41,765 nucleotides of DNA from an uncultured Hydrogenophaga sp. (GCF_958439165.1 NZ_OY288128.1:1-41765); one strand, 5' to 3'; positions 9,383 through 17,390 are shown, counted from the first letter of the stretch. The notes: generated from the sequence alone by a model not told the origin. Numbers and translations are program-made.

Positions 9383-10237
9383 ATGACATTGACGGATTCC
9401 CTGCAGCTGCTGGGCTGCGACTTCACCAGCGCCCCCTCGCGCCGCAAGCCGGTGACGCTGGCCACCGGCCGGCTCGACCGGGGCCGCCTGCGCCTGGACG
9501 GGCTGGAACGGTTCGAGACCCTGGACGCCTGGGGTGAACGGCTGAGCCAGCCCGGCCCCTGGGTCGGCGGATTCGATCTGCCGTTCGGCCTGCCGCGCGA
9601 GCTGGTCCAGACCCTGGGCTGGCCCACTGCCTGGTCCGCCTGCATGGACCACTACGCTGCCCTGTCGCGCGAGTCCATCCGCGATGCGTTCGCCGCGTTC
9701 TGCAATGCGCGGCCGGTGGGTGGCAAGTTCGCCCACCGCGCCACCGACGGACCGGCCGGATCGAGCCCCAGCATGAAATGGATCAACCCGCCGGTGGCCT
9801 TCATGCTGCACGCCGGGGTGCCCCGGCTGCGCCAGGCCGGGGTCACCCTGATGGGTGTGGACGGCCCCGGTGATCCCGACCGCGTCGCGCTGGAGGCCTA
9901 TCCGGGCCTGCTGGCCCGCAGCGTGATCGGCAACACCTCCTACAAGGCCGACGACCGTGCCCGTCAGACGCCGGACCGGCTGATTGCCCGCCGTACCCTG
10001 GTCGACGCGCTGGAGAACGGCACGCCTCCGCTACTCAAGTGCGCCGGCCTGCGCCTGAAGCTCAGCCATGCCCAGCGCGACGCCCTGGCCGACGACCCCA
10101 GCGGTGACACGCTCGATGCGGTGCTGTGCCTGCTGCAGGCCGCCTGGGCCTGGCAGCGCCGCGAGGCCGGTGACCCCCGCTGGGGCTTGCCCGACTGCGA
10201 CCCCCTGGAAGGCTGGATCGTGAGTGCCGCTGCCTAG
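9383..10237 (+). CDS. DUF429 domain-containing protein
   Basis: A 284-residue soluble protein that I place in the DUF429 family, which has an RNase H-like fold and no settled function. Family-like segments are the opening strand GCDFTSAPSRRKP, the GGFDLPFGLPREL segment, VALEAYPGLLAR and the late DTLDAVLCLLQAAWA. The acidic residues Asp13 (strand 1), Asp in GGFDLPFG and Asp in DTLDAV could form the metal site expected of such a fold. It starts 7 bp after the transporter gene. Its stop TAG forms the first half of a TAGAAT hexamer just before the lumazine synthase start. Hydrolysis of nucleic acid is plausible but not shown. Confidence 0.8.
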   Translation: MTLTDSLQLLGCDFTSAPSRRKPVTLATGRLDRGRLRLDGLERFETLDAWGERLSQPGPWVGGFDLPFGLPRELVQTLGWPTAWSACMDHYAALSRESIRDAFAAFCNARPVGGKFAHRATDGPAGSSPSMKWINPPVAFMLHAGVPRLRQAGVTLMGVDGPGDPDRVALEAYPGLLARSVIGNTSYKADDRARQTPDRLIARRTLVDALENGTPPLLKCAGLRLKLSHAQRDALADDPSGDTLDAVLCLLQAAWAWQRREAGDPRWGLPDCDPLEGWIVSAAA

Positions 10238-10240
10238 AAT
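10235..10240 (+). promoter_or_regulatory. Possible -10 element for a leaderless lumazine synthase mRNA
   Basis: TAGAAT lies only 6 bp before the ATG at 10247, so transcription from it would start at or beside the start codon and give a leaderless message. No convincing -35 is seen 16-18 bp upstream, and the gene has no Shine-Dalgarno sequence. The first three bases are also the stop codon of the DUF429 gene. Confidence 0.35.
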
Positions 10241-10246
10241 GCCCGC

Positions 10247-10762
10247 ATGACATCTGCATCGACTCCCGCTTCCCCGGCCGCGCTGCCGACCGACATCCCC
10301 GCTGACCTGCGTTTTGCCTTTGTCGAGGCCAGCTGGCACGCCGACATCGTGCAGCGCTCGCGCGACGCCTTCTTCATCGAGATGGCCCGTGGCGGCGTGG
10401 TGGCCGGGCGCATCGACGTGTTCGATGTGCCCGGTGCCTTCGAAATACCGCTGCACGTGCAGCGCCTGGCCGCTTCAGGCCGCTATGCCGCCGTGGTGGG
10501 CAGCGCCCTGGTGGTCGACGGCGGCGTCTACCGCCATGATTTCGTGGCCGCCACCGTGGTGCAGGCCCTGATGGACGTGCAGCTGCGCACCGGTGTGCCG
10601 GTGATATCGGCGGTGCAGGCGCCGCACCATTTTCACGAGCATGTGGAACACCGCCGCTTCCTGCAGCAGCACTTTGCCGCCAAGGGCGAGGAGGCTGCGC
10701 AGGCCTGTCTGCTGACCGTGGCCGGCCTGCGGGCGGTCGATCGTCGTCTGGCGGATCTGTAA
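10247..10762 (+). CDS. ribH: 6,7-dimethyl-8-ribityllumazine synthase, type II-like
   Basis: Condenses 5-amino-6-ribitylamino-uracil with dihydroxybutanone phosphate to lumazine, the last but one step of riboflavin synthesis. It has 171 residues. Substrate-site marks are FVEASWHADIV near the N-terminus, VPGAFEIPLHVQ, and ALVVDGGVYRHDFVAATVV. The segment SAVQAPHHFHEHVEH with its HHFHEH cluster resembles RibH2 (type II, decameric) enzymes of Brucella and rhizobia rather than the housekeeping RibH1. No ribA, ribB, ribD or ribE lies nearby, so this is probably a second lumazine synthase with a special role. It is encoded near a flavin photoreceptor. An alternative is a diverged non-synthase paralogue, but the core motifs look intact. 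Confidence 0.82.
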   Translation: MTSASTPASPAALPTDIPADLRFAFVEASWHADIVQRSRDAFFIEMARGGVVAGRIDVFDVPGAFEIPLHVQRLAASGRYAAVVGSALVVDGGVYRHDFVAATVVQALMDVQLRTGVPVISAVQAPHHFHEHVEHRRFLQQHFAAKGEEAAQACLLTVAGLRAVDRRLADL

Positions 10763-10814
10763 GGCTGCAGGCCGTTGGCCGACACACGGAGACCGCGACC
10801 CCGAGGCACCCCCG

Positions 10815-11285
10815 ATGAAACGCCGATTGCTGCTGCTGTCCACCCACTTGCTGACCCTGGTCCTGGGCTTCGGCCTGGGCGTGTACTGGCTCCCCATCCT
10901 GACCGCGCCCGACGGCCCTGCCGTCGAGGTGCTGCAGCAGGCCGAACGCACTTCGACGTTCCAGGGCGAGTTCCGCCGCGATCTGGCCGACAGCGATGCG
11001 CTGCACTGGGGCGAGGGCCGGGTGCTGGTCGGTCCCGACCAGGTGGTGCTGCAGGGACGCCTGGCGCCCGGGCCGGACTACAAGCTCTACCTGTCGCCCA
11101 CCTTCGTCGAGACCGAGGCCGATTTCAAACGCCTGAAGCCTTCGATGCTGCGCGCAGGCGACATCAAGACCTTCGAGAATTTCGCCGTGGCGCTGCCGCC
11201 CGGCACCGATCTCTCGGCCTTCACCACCGTGGTGGTGTGGTGCGAGACCTTCAACGAATTCATCACCGCTGCCCGCTATCGATGA
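10815..11285 (+). CDS. DM13-domain membrane-anchored protein
   Basis: A 156-residue protein with one N-terminal hydrophobic segment (about residues 5-28), serving as an uncleaved anchor or signal peptide, followed by a DM13 domain in the periplasm. Domain marks are STFQGEFRRD, a central GEGRVLV and VVLQGRLAPGPDYKLYL, and the final TVVVWCETFNEFIT with its single conserved cysteine (Cys145 by my count). DM13 domains have been proposed to act in redox or electron transfer through that cysteine, but no reaction is proven. It follows the lumazine synthase gene after 52 bp, and its stop overlaps the ATG of the UDG-like gene by 4 bp (ATGA). Confidence 0.82.
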   Translation: MKRRLLLLSTHLLTLVLGFGLGVYWLPILTAPDGPAVEVLQQAERTSTFQGEFRRDLADSDALHWGEGRVLVGPDQVVLQGRLAPGPDYKLYLSPTFVETEADFKRLKPSMLRAGDIKTFENFAVALPPGTDLSAFTTVVVWCETFNEFITAARYR

Positions 11286-11875
11286 CCGCCACGCCGCTGG
11301 ATCAGCTGCTGTTGCAGGTGCGGGCCTGCACCCTGTGCGCCGATCTGCCGGAAGGGCCGCGGCCTGTGCTCCAGGCCGATCCCCGGGCGCGCATCCTGAT
11401 TGCGGGCCAGGCCCCGGGGCGGCGGGTGCACGCCAGCGGCATCCCTTTCGACGATCCCAGCGGCGAGCGGCTGCGCGACTGGCTGGGCATCGACCGCGAC
11501 ATGTTCTACGACCCCGCCCGCGTGGCCCTGCTGCCCATGGGCTTCTGCTACCCCGGCACCGGCCCCCATGGCGACCTGCCGCCGCGCCCGTTGTGCGCTG
11601 CCAGCTGGCGCCGAGCCCTGCTGAGCGAGCTTCGTTCCATCCGCCTGACGCTGGTGCTGGGTCAGCATGCGCTGGCCTGGCACTGGCCGCAGGCCCCCGG
11701 CCTCCTGGCCGATGCGGTGCGCCAGACCCACGCCTCGGTGAACTCCGGCGGCGATCCGCTCATGGTGCTGCCGCACCCCAGCCCGCGCAACAACCGCTGG
11801 CTGGCGCAGCATCCCTGGTTTGCGGCCGAGGTGCTGCCGACGCTGCGCCAGCGGGTGGCCCGGGCTGTTGCATGA
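11282..11875 (+). CDS. Uracil-DNA glycosylase superfamily protein with [4Fe-4S] cysteines
   Basis: A 197-residue protein of the uracil-DNA glycosylase fold. Four cysteines at 16, 19, 89 and 105 have the same spacing (CxxC, then C-x15-C) as the iron-sulfur site of family 4 UDGs. Motif A appears as GQAPGRRVHASGIPFDDPSG, where family 4 enzymes have GEAPG, so the usual acidic residue is Gln here. Motif B is LPHPSPRNN. The Glu-to-Gln change means that uracil excision is not certain; a related group of UDG-like proteins shares this GQAPG form. It overlaps the DM13 gene by 4 bp and lies 263 bp ahead of the repair helicase with one tiny gene between, so a DNA-repair role is likely. Confidence 0.85.
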   Translation: MTATPLDQLLLQVRACTLCADLPEGPRPVLQADPRARILIAGQAPGRRVHASGIPFDDPSGERLRDWLGIDRDMFYDPARVALLPMGFCYPGTGPHGDLPPRPLCAASWRRALLSELRSIRLTLVLGQHALAWHWPQAPGLLADAVRQTHASVNSGGDPLMVLPHPSPRNNRWLAQHPWFAAEVLPTLRQRVARAVA

Positions 11876-11903
11876 TCGACGGTTCACTACCGGAGAGATC
11901 GTC

Positions 11904-12125
11904 ATGAACCTGGCCAAAGTTGTCGGCGTGGTCCTGATTGCGGCGGGTGCCATCGCCCTGGTCATGGGCAGCTTCAGCTACACCCGTGAAACCGAGGCGG
12001 TCAAGCTCGGGCCGATCGAGCTGACGGTGAAGCAGGAAGAGAAGGTCAACGTGCCGAGCTGGGCCGGTGGCGGCGCCATCGCGCTGGGTGTGGTGCTGCT
12101 GCTCATGGGCGGCCGCAAGGGCTGA
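11904..12125 (+). CDS. DUF3185 small membrane protein
   Basis: A 73-residue protein with two hydrophobic helices (about residues 4-22 and 53-69) separated by a polar loop of about 30 residues rich in Glu and Lys. The glycine-rich helix KVVGVVLIAAGAIALVMG and the second GGGAIALGVVLLLMGGRK match DUF3185, a widespread two-helix family of unknown function. A GGAGAG sequence precedes the ATG at good distance. It stands 28 bp after the UDG-like gene and 13 bp before the helicase, so it is probably cotranscribed with them; whether it has any link to repair is unknown. Confidence 0.8.
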   Translation: MNLAKVVGVVLIAAGAIALVMGSFSYTRETEAVKLGPIELTVKQEEKVNVPSWAGGGAIALGVVLLLMGGRKG

Positions 12126-12138
12126 CGCCGCCGACGAC

Positions 12139-14613
12139 ATGCCCGCAACCTGCGCCGACCGTGCCACCGCGTGGATGGCTGGCCGTGGCTGGCAGCCCTT
12201 CGCCTTCCAGCAGGCGGTGTGGGCTGCCCAGGCCGAAGGCCGCAGCGGCCTGCTGCATGCCACCACCGGGGCCGGCAAGACCTACGCCGTCTGGCTGGGC
12301 CTGCTGGACCGGCTGCTGGGCGAGCTAAGAGGGGCCGGCCGCACGCCACCGCTGACGGTGCTCTGGATCACGCCCATGCGGGCACTGGCCGCCGACAGTG
12401 CCGCCGCCCTGCGCACACCGCTGGCCGATCTGGCCCCCGGCTGGACGCTGGGGCAACGCACCGGCGACACACCCTCGGCCGAGCGCGCCCGCCAGGACCG
12501 GCGCATGCCGACCGTGCTGGTCACCACACCCGAATCCCTCTCGCTGCTGCTGGCGCGCGACAAGGCGCCGCTGGAACTGGCCGGTGTGCGCGCCGTGGTG
12601 GTGGACGAATGGCACGAGCTGATCGGCAGCAAGCGCGGCGTGCAGGTGCAGCTGGCCCTGGCCCGTCTGCGGCAATGGCAGCCGGGGCTGCTGACCTGGG
12701 GCATGAGCGCCACGCTGGGCAACCTGGACGAAGCGCGCCAGGTGCTGTGCGGACCCGATGCGGCACGCACCGCAGCGCCGCCTTCGGCGATGGTGCAGGG
12801 CCGGGTGGACAAGACGCTGCTGATCGACACCCTGATACCGCCGGACCCGGGGCGTTATTCGTGGTCGGGGCATCTGGGCTCGCGCATGCAGGAGCCGGTG
12901 GTGCGGGAACTCGAGAGCGCCGGCACCGCGCTGGTGTTCACCAACACCCGCAGCCAGGCCGAGATCTGGTACCAGCTGCTGCTGCAGCACCGGCCCGACT
13001 GGGCCGGTCAGGTGGCGCTGCACCACGGCAGCCTGGACAAGGGCGTGCGCGAATGGGTCGAGGCCGGCCTGAAGGACGGTCAGCTCAAGGCGGTGGTGGC
13101 CACTTCTTCGCTCGATCTGGGCGTTGACTTCCTGCCGGTGGAGCGGGTGTTGCAGATCGGGTCGGCCAAAGGGGTGGCACGGCTGCTGCAGCGGGCCGGA
13201 CGCAGCGGCCACGCGCCTGGGCGGCCCAGCCGCATCACGCTGGTGCCGACCAACACGCTCGAACTCATCGAGGCGGCCGCCGTGCGGGAGGCGGCTTTGG
13301 CCGGCCGCATCGAGCCGCGTCACAGCCCGCACCAGCCGCTGGATGTGCTGGTGCAGCACCTGGTGACCGTGGCACTGGGCGGCGGCTTCGAGGCCGACGC
13401 GCTGTTCGAGGAGGTGCGTGGCGCCTGGGCCTACCGCGAACTCTCCCGCGATGCCTTCGACTGGGCGCTGGCTTTCTGCGAACGCGGCGGCGACAGCCTC
13501 ACCGCCTACCCCGATTACCACCGGCTGGCCCGCGATGAAGCCGGCATCTGGCGGGTGCCCGACACCCCGCAGGGCCGGGCAACCGCGCGCCGCCACCGCT
13601 GGGGCGTGGGCACCATCGTCAGCGACGCCTCGCTGCGGGTGAAATACCTCAACGGCGGTGCCATCGGCAGCATCGAGGAGGGCTTCATTTCCCGGCTGCG
13701 CAAGGGCGACTGCTTCGTCTTCGCCGGACGCCTGCTGGAGTTCGTGCGGGTGCACGACATGACCGCCTGGGTGAAGAAGGCCACCCGGAACAAGGGTGCG
13801 GTGCCCACCTGGCAGGGCGGCAAGATGCCGCTGTCCACCGAGCTGGCCGACGCGGTGCTGGAGCAGATGGCGCTGGCCGAAGCCGGCCGCTTCGAATCTC
13901 CCGAGCTGCAGGCCGCGCAGCCCATGCTCACGACCCAGGCGCAGCGCTCGCGCCTGCCCCGGCCGGGCGTGCTGCTGGTGGAGCGGTTCCGCTCGAAGGA
14001 GGGGCACCACCTGTGCCTGTTCCCGTTCGCCGGCCGGCATGTGCATCTGGGGCTGGCCAGCCTGCTGGCCTGGCGGCTGGCGCGCGAGCAGCCCAACACC
14101 TTCAGCCTGTCGGTGAATGACTACGGCTTCGAGCTGCTGGCGGCCGAGGAGCCCGATCTGTCGCGACTGCTGGATGGGTCGGTGCTGTCGGCCGACGACC
14201 TGCTCGACCATGTGCTGGCGTCGCTCAATGCCGGCGAACTGGCCCAGCGGCGCTTTCGCGAGATCGCCCGGGTGTCGGGGCTGGTGTTCAGCGGTCAGCC
14301 CGGGGCGCCGCGCAGCCTGCGCCAGCTGCAGGCCAGCAGCGGGCTGTTCTTCGAGGTGTTCCGCAAGTACGACCCCGGCAACCTGCTTCTGCGTCAGGCC
14401 GAAAGCGAGGTGCTGTCGCAGGAGCTGGAAATCGGCCGCCTGCGCGCTTGTCTGGAACGCATGGCCGGGCAGCGCCTGGAGCTGGTGGAGCTGAGCCAGC
14501 CCAGTCCCATGAGCCTGCCGCTGATGGTGGAGCGGTTGCGGGAGCGCCTGAGCACCGAACAGCTCTCGGCCCGGCTGGAGCGCATGCTGCGTGAGCTGGA
14601 GCAGGGCGCATGA
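12139..14613 (+). CDS. Ligase-associated DNA damage response DEXH-box helicase
   Basis: An 824-residue superfamily 2 helicase of the Lhr-like group, the third member of the ligase-associated system. Motifs in order: Q-type FAFQQAVW near residue 23, Walker A ATTGAGKT at 41-48, DEWH at 156-159, MSATLGN (motif III), VFTNTRSQAE (IV), TSSLDLGVDF (V) and QRAGRSGH (VI). After the RecA domains come a winged-helix region and a long C-terminal domain typical of the Lhr core. The ATG at 12139 lies 13 bp after the DUF3185 stop. Its partners, exonuclease and ligase, are encoded 4.9 kb upstream on the same strand instead of adjacent, and no PdeM-type phosphoesterase gene follows. The stop overlaps the ATG of a nuclease gene by 4 bp. 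Confidence 0.93.
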   Translation: MPATCADRATAWMAGRGWQPFAFQQAVWAAQAEGRSGLLHATTGAGKTYAVWLGLLDRLLGELRGAGRTPPLTVLWITPMRALAADSAAALRTPLADLAPGWTLGQRTGDTPSAERARQDRRMPTVLVTTPESLSLLLARDKAPLELAGVRAVVVDEWHELIGSKRGVQVQLALARLRQWQPGLLTWGMSATLGNLDEARQVLCGPDAARTAAPPSAMVQGRVDKTLLIDTLIPPDPGRYSWSGHLGSRMQEPVVRELESAGTALVFTNTRSQAEIWYQLLLQHRPDWAGQVALHHGSLDKGVREWVEAGLKDGQLKAVVATSSLDLGVDFLPVERVLQIGSAKGVARLLQRAGRSGHAPGRPSRITLVPTNTLELIEAAAVREAALAGRIEPRHSPHQPLDVLVQHLVTVALGGGFEADALFEEVRGAWAYRELSRDAFDWALAFCERGGDSLTAYPDYHRLARDEAGIWRVPDTPQGRATARRHRWGVGTIVSDASLRVKYLNGGAIGSIEEGFISRLRKGDCFVFAGRLLEFVRVHDMTAWVKKATRNKGAVPTWQGGKMPLSTELADAVLEQMALAEAGRFESPELQAAQPMLTTQAQRSRLPRPGVLLVERFRSKEGHHLCLFPFAGRHVHLGLASLLAWRLAREQPNTFSLSVNDYGFELLAAEEPDLSRLLDGSVLSADDLLDHVLASLNAGELAQRRFREIARVSGLVFSGQPGAPRSLRQLQASSGLFFEVFRKYDPGNLLLRQAESEVLSQELEIGRLRACLERMAGQRLELVELSQPSPMSLPLMVERLRERLSTEQLSARLERMLRELEQGA

Positions 14614-15116
14614 GGCGGGTCATGGCGGCGGCGCTGCTGCTGGTGGCTGCGGGTCTGTTGCCGGGCGGTCCGGCGGCAGCGGCCAGCGAGCGCTACAGCG
14701 CCCGGGTCACCCGGGTGCACGACGGCGACACGATGTGGGTTCAGCCGCTGAACGGCGGCCGGTACCGCAAGCTGCGCCTGCTGGGCATCGATGCGCCCGA
14801 GATCTGTCAGGACGGTGGGCAGACCGCCCGCGACGCGCTGGCCGCCCGGGTGCTGCAGCGGGTGGTGCAGGTCGATGAGCGGGGCGACGACAGCTATGGC
14901 CGTGGGCTGGCCCGCATCGATCAGGAAGGCGAGGATCTCAATGCCTGGCTGGTGCAGCGCGGGCTGGCCTGGGCATCCGGAGGGGGGCGGCAGGGCTATC
15001 GGGCACTGCAGACGCAGGCCGAGCGCGAGCGTCGCGGGGTGTTTGCCCGACCGGGTGCCCAGCGCCCGCGCGATTTCCGTCGTGTTCACGGGCCGTGCCC
15101 GTTGCCGCCGCGTTGA
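14610..15116 (+). CDS. Secreted thermonuclease-like (SNase) protein
   Basis: A 168-residue calcium-dependent nuclease of the staphylococcal nuclease fold with an N-terminal signal peptide ending near the PAAAA segment (about residue 25). The catalytic set is complete by alignment: Asp40 in VHDGDT, Arg56 in RLLGIDAPE, Asp61, Glu64, and Arg98 in YGRGLA, corresponding to Asp21, Arg35, Asp40, Glu43 and Arg87 of the Staphylococcus enzyme. Two cysteines (66 and one near the C-terminus) could form a disulfide, which suits a periplasmic or extracellular protein. Its ATG overlaps the helicase stop (ATGA). Coupling an exported nuclease to a cytoplasmic repair helicase is odd; if the hydrophobic start is not cleaved or exported, it could act in the cell. 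Confidence 0.88.
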   Translation: MRRVMAAALLLVAAGLLPGGPAAAASERYSARVTRVHDGDTMWVQPLNGGRYRKLRLLGIDAPEICQDGGQTARDALAARVLQRVVQVDERGDDSYGRGLARIDQEGEDLNAWLVQRGLAWASGGGRQGYRALQTQAERERRGVFARPGAQRPRDFRRVHGPCPLPPR

Positions 15117-15131
15117 GGCGGCCGCCAGCGC

Positions 15132-15884
15132 TCAGTGCCGATGCCCGCAGACCGGACAGCCCGGGTTGGCGGGAATGCCGATGCGGGTGAAGGCCAGGTC
15201 ACGCCCGTCGATCATCAGCAGCTGGCCTGCCATGCGGGAGCCCAGACCGGCCAGCAGCTTCAGGGCTTCGGCTGCCTGCATCGTGCCCACGATGCCCACC
15301 AGCGGCGCGAACACGCCCAGGGTGGCGCAGCGGGTTTCCTCCACGCCGCTGTCCTCCGGGAACACGCAGGCATAGCAGGGGTTGGCGGCATCGCGCGTGT
15401 CGTACACGCTGAGCTGGCCGTCCATCCGGATGGCGGCACCCGACACCAGCGGGCGGCCGTGCTTCACGCAGGCCCGGTTGATGGCATGGCGGGTGGCGAA
15501 GTTGTCGGTGCAGTCCAGCACCACATCGGCCTGCGCCACCAGCGTGTCGAGCAGGGCTGCGTCGGCGCGCTGCGCGACGGTGGTCACCACCGGGTCGGGG
15601 TTGATGGCGGCGATCGCCTCGCGCACCGATTCGGCCTTGGGGTGGCCCACCCGGGCCAGGTTGTGGGCGATCTGGCGCTGCAGGTTGGTCTCGTCGACCA
15701 CATCGTGGTCGACCACGGTGATGTGGCCCACCCCGGCGCTGCCCAGGTAGAGCGCAGCCGGCGAACCCAGGCCGCCGGCGCCGACGATCAGGGCGCGGGA
15801 GGCCAGGAGCCTGTCCTGGCCCTCGACCCCGAGTTCTTCAAGGAGGATGTGCCGCGAGTAGCGCAGCAGCTGTGCGTCGTCCAA
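15132..15884 (-). CDS. moeB: Molybdopterin-synthase adenylyltransferase / ThiF-type E1 enzyme
   Basis: Adenylates the C-terminal glycine of a ubiquitin-like sulfur carrier (MoaD or ThiS). It has 250 residues. The ATP site is VGAGGLGSPAA near the N-terminus, followed by the conserved NLQRQ and CTDNFATRHAIN. Zinc cysteines are Cys170 and Cys173 (CYAC) and Cys243 and Cys246 (CPVC). There is no rhodanese domain. MoeB and ThiF cannot be separated from sequence alone; one enzyme often serves both pathways in betaproteobacteria, and no moa, moe or thi gene lies nearby. It follows ctpA after 15 bp on the minus strand, the usual Burkholderiales order, and converges with the SNase gene over 15 bp. Confidence 0.88.
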   Translation of the reverse strand: MDDAQLLRYSRHILLEELGVEGQDRLLASRALIVGAGGLGSPAALYLGSAGVGHITVVDHDVVDETNLQRQIAHNLARVGHPKAESVREAIAAINPDPVVTTVAQRADAALLDTLVAQADVVLDCTDNFATRHAINRACVKHGRPLVSGAAIRMDGQLSVYDTRDAANPCYACVFPEDSGVEETRCATLGVFAPLVGIVGTMQAAEALKLLAGLGSRMAGQLLMIDGRDLAFTRIGIPANPGCPVCGHRH

Positions 15885-15899
15885 CAGCCGGCCTGTGCG

Positions 15900-17390
15900 T
15901 CAGTTGGCCTTCTTGTCGTCGGCGCTGCGCACCTGCAGGGTCTTGCTCACCAGCACAGGTCGGCCCTTGAGCTGGTTGATCGCCTGCTGCAGCTGGAAGT
16001 CCTTGTCGCTGCCGAACTCCGGCACCAGTCGCTGGCTCGGGTTCTTCTTGGCTTCCTCTTCCAGGCGCTTGCGGGCCGCTTCCCGGTCCTGGTCGCGCTG
16101 CTGTTCGGCGGCGCGCTGGGCATCGGTCATGGGCGCCGGCTTGGCTTCGGTGCCGTTCATCAGGTGCTTCTGCAGGTCGGCCTCGCGGGTGCGCAGCGCA
16201 GCAAACACATTGCCTTCGACGGTCTCGTCGACCATGACGTCGGGCACGATGCCCTTGGCCTGGATGGTGCTGCCCGAGGGGGTGTAATAGCGCGCCGTGG
16301 TCAGCTTCAGACCGGTATCGGGACCGAGCGGGCGGACCGTCTGCACCGAGCCCTTGCCGAAGGTCTGGCTGCCCATGATGGTGGCGCGCTTGTGGTCCTG
16401 CAGGGCACCGGCCACGATCTCGCTGGCCGAGGCCGAGCCTTCGTTGACCAGCACCACCATCGGCACCTTCTTGTAGAAATTGCGGGTGGCCTGCGAGAGG
16501 CGGGCCACATGGTCCGGGCCGCCGCGGGTCAGATAGTGCTGCGGGATGGCCTTGTAGACCATCTTGCTGTCGGCGGTCTGGCCATTGGTGGAGACCACGG
16601 TCACGTCCTCGGGCAGGAACATGGCCGAGATGGCAACGGCCGCCGGCAGCAGGCCGCCCGGGTCGTTGCGCAGGTCCAGCACCAGGCCCTTCATGTTGGG
16701 GTCGGCCTTGTGCAGCTCTTCGAGCTTGCGGGCCACATCTTCGGTGGTGCGTTCCTGGAACTGGGAGACGCGGATCCAGCCGAAGCCCGGCTCGACATTG
16801 CGGGCCTTGACGCTCTGGGTCTTGATCTCTTCGCGGACGATGGTGACCGGGAAGGTGCGGTCCTCGTCCTTGCGGAAGATGGTCAGCAGCACCTTGGTGC
16901 GCGGCTCGCCGCGCATCATCTTGACGGCGTCGTTGATGGTCATGCCCTTGACCGGCGTGTCGTCGATCTTGGTGATGAGGTCACCGCTTTTCAGGCCGGC
17001 GCGGAAGGCGGGCGAGTCCTCGATGGGGGACACCACCTTGACCAGGCCGTCCTCCATGCCGATCTCGATGCCCACACCCACGAAACGGCCGCTGGTGCCT
17101 TCGCGGAATTCCCGGAACGATTTCTTGTCGAAGTACTGGGAATGCGGGTCCAGGCTGCTGACCATGCCCGAGATGGCCTCGGAGATCAGTTTCTTTTCGT
17201 CCACCGGCTCGACGTAGTCGGTCTTGACCATGCCGAACACCGCTGCGAGCTGCTGGAGCTCTTCCAGCGGAAGCGGTGCCAGGCTGCTGCGCGCCGTGGC
17301 CTGGAGTTGTACTGTGGTCAGGGCACCGGCCACCGCACCGACGGCCACCCAACCTGCAATCTTGAGCTTGTGGCTCACCTGTTTCGACAT
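15900..17390 (-). CDS. ctpA: C-terminal processing protease, S41 family
   Basis: A periplasmic tail-specific protease of 496 residues. An N-terminal signal anchor (about residues 10-30, after a basic SKQVSHKLK) is followed by a PDZ domain (about 95-180, with VGVGIEIGMEDG) and the S41 catalytic domain. The catalytic dyad is Ser321 in the SASASEI motif and Lys346 in QTFGKGSVQ. The last 80 residues are charged, with an Arg/Glu/Gln-rich helical stretch. The start at 17390 is chosen because it directly precedes the basic n-region; the frame runs further upstream without similarity. Typical roles are processing or degrading envelope proteins, including cell-wall hydrolases. gpmA stands upstream and moeB downstream on the same strand. 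Confidence 0.93.
   Translation of the reverse strand: MSKQVSHKLKIAGWVAVGAVAGALTTVQLQATARSSLAPLPLEELQQLAAVFGMVKTDYVEPVDEKKLISEAISGMVSSLDPHSQYFDKKSFREFREGTSGRFVGVGIEIGMEDGLVKVVSPIEDSPAFRAGLKSGDLITKIDDTPVKGMTINDAVKMMRGEPRTKVLLTIFRKDEDRTFPVTIVREEIKTQSVKARNVEPGFGWIRVSQFQERTTEDVARKLEELHKADPNMKGLVLDLRNDPGGLLPAAVAISAMFLPEDVTVVSTNGQTADSKMVYKAIPQHYLTRGGPDHVARLSQATRNFYKKVPMVVLVNEGSASASEIVAGALQDHKRATIMGSQTFGKGSVQTVRPLGPDTGLKLTTARYYTPSGSTIQAKGIVPDVMVDETVEGNVFAALRTREADLQKHLMNGTEAKPAPMTDAQRAAEQQRDQDREAARKRLEEEAKKNPSQRLVPEFGSDKDFQLQQAINQLKGRPVLVSKTLQVRSADDKKAN

Noticed and set aside
12325..14211. A 628-codon minus-strand frame opposite the helicase
   Set aside because: Gln/His-rich antisense shadow with no domain; the helicase motifs on the plus strand are complete.
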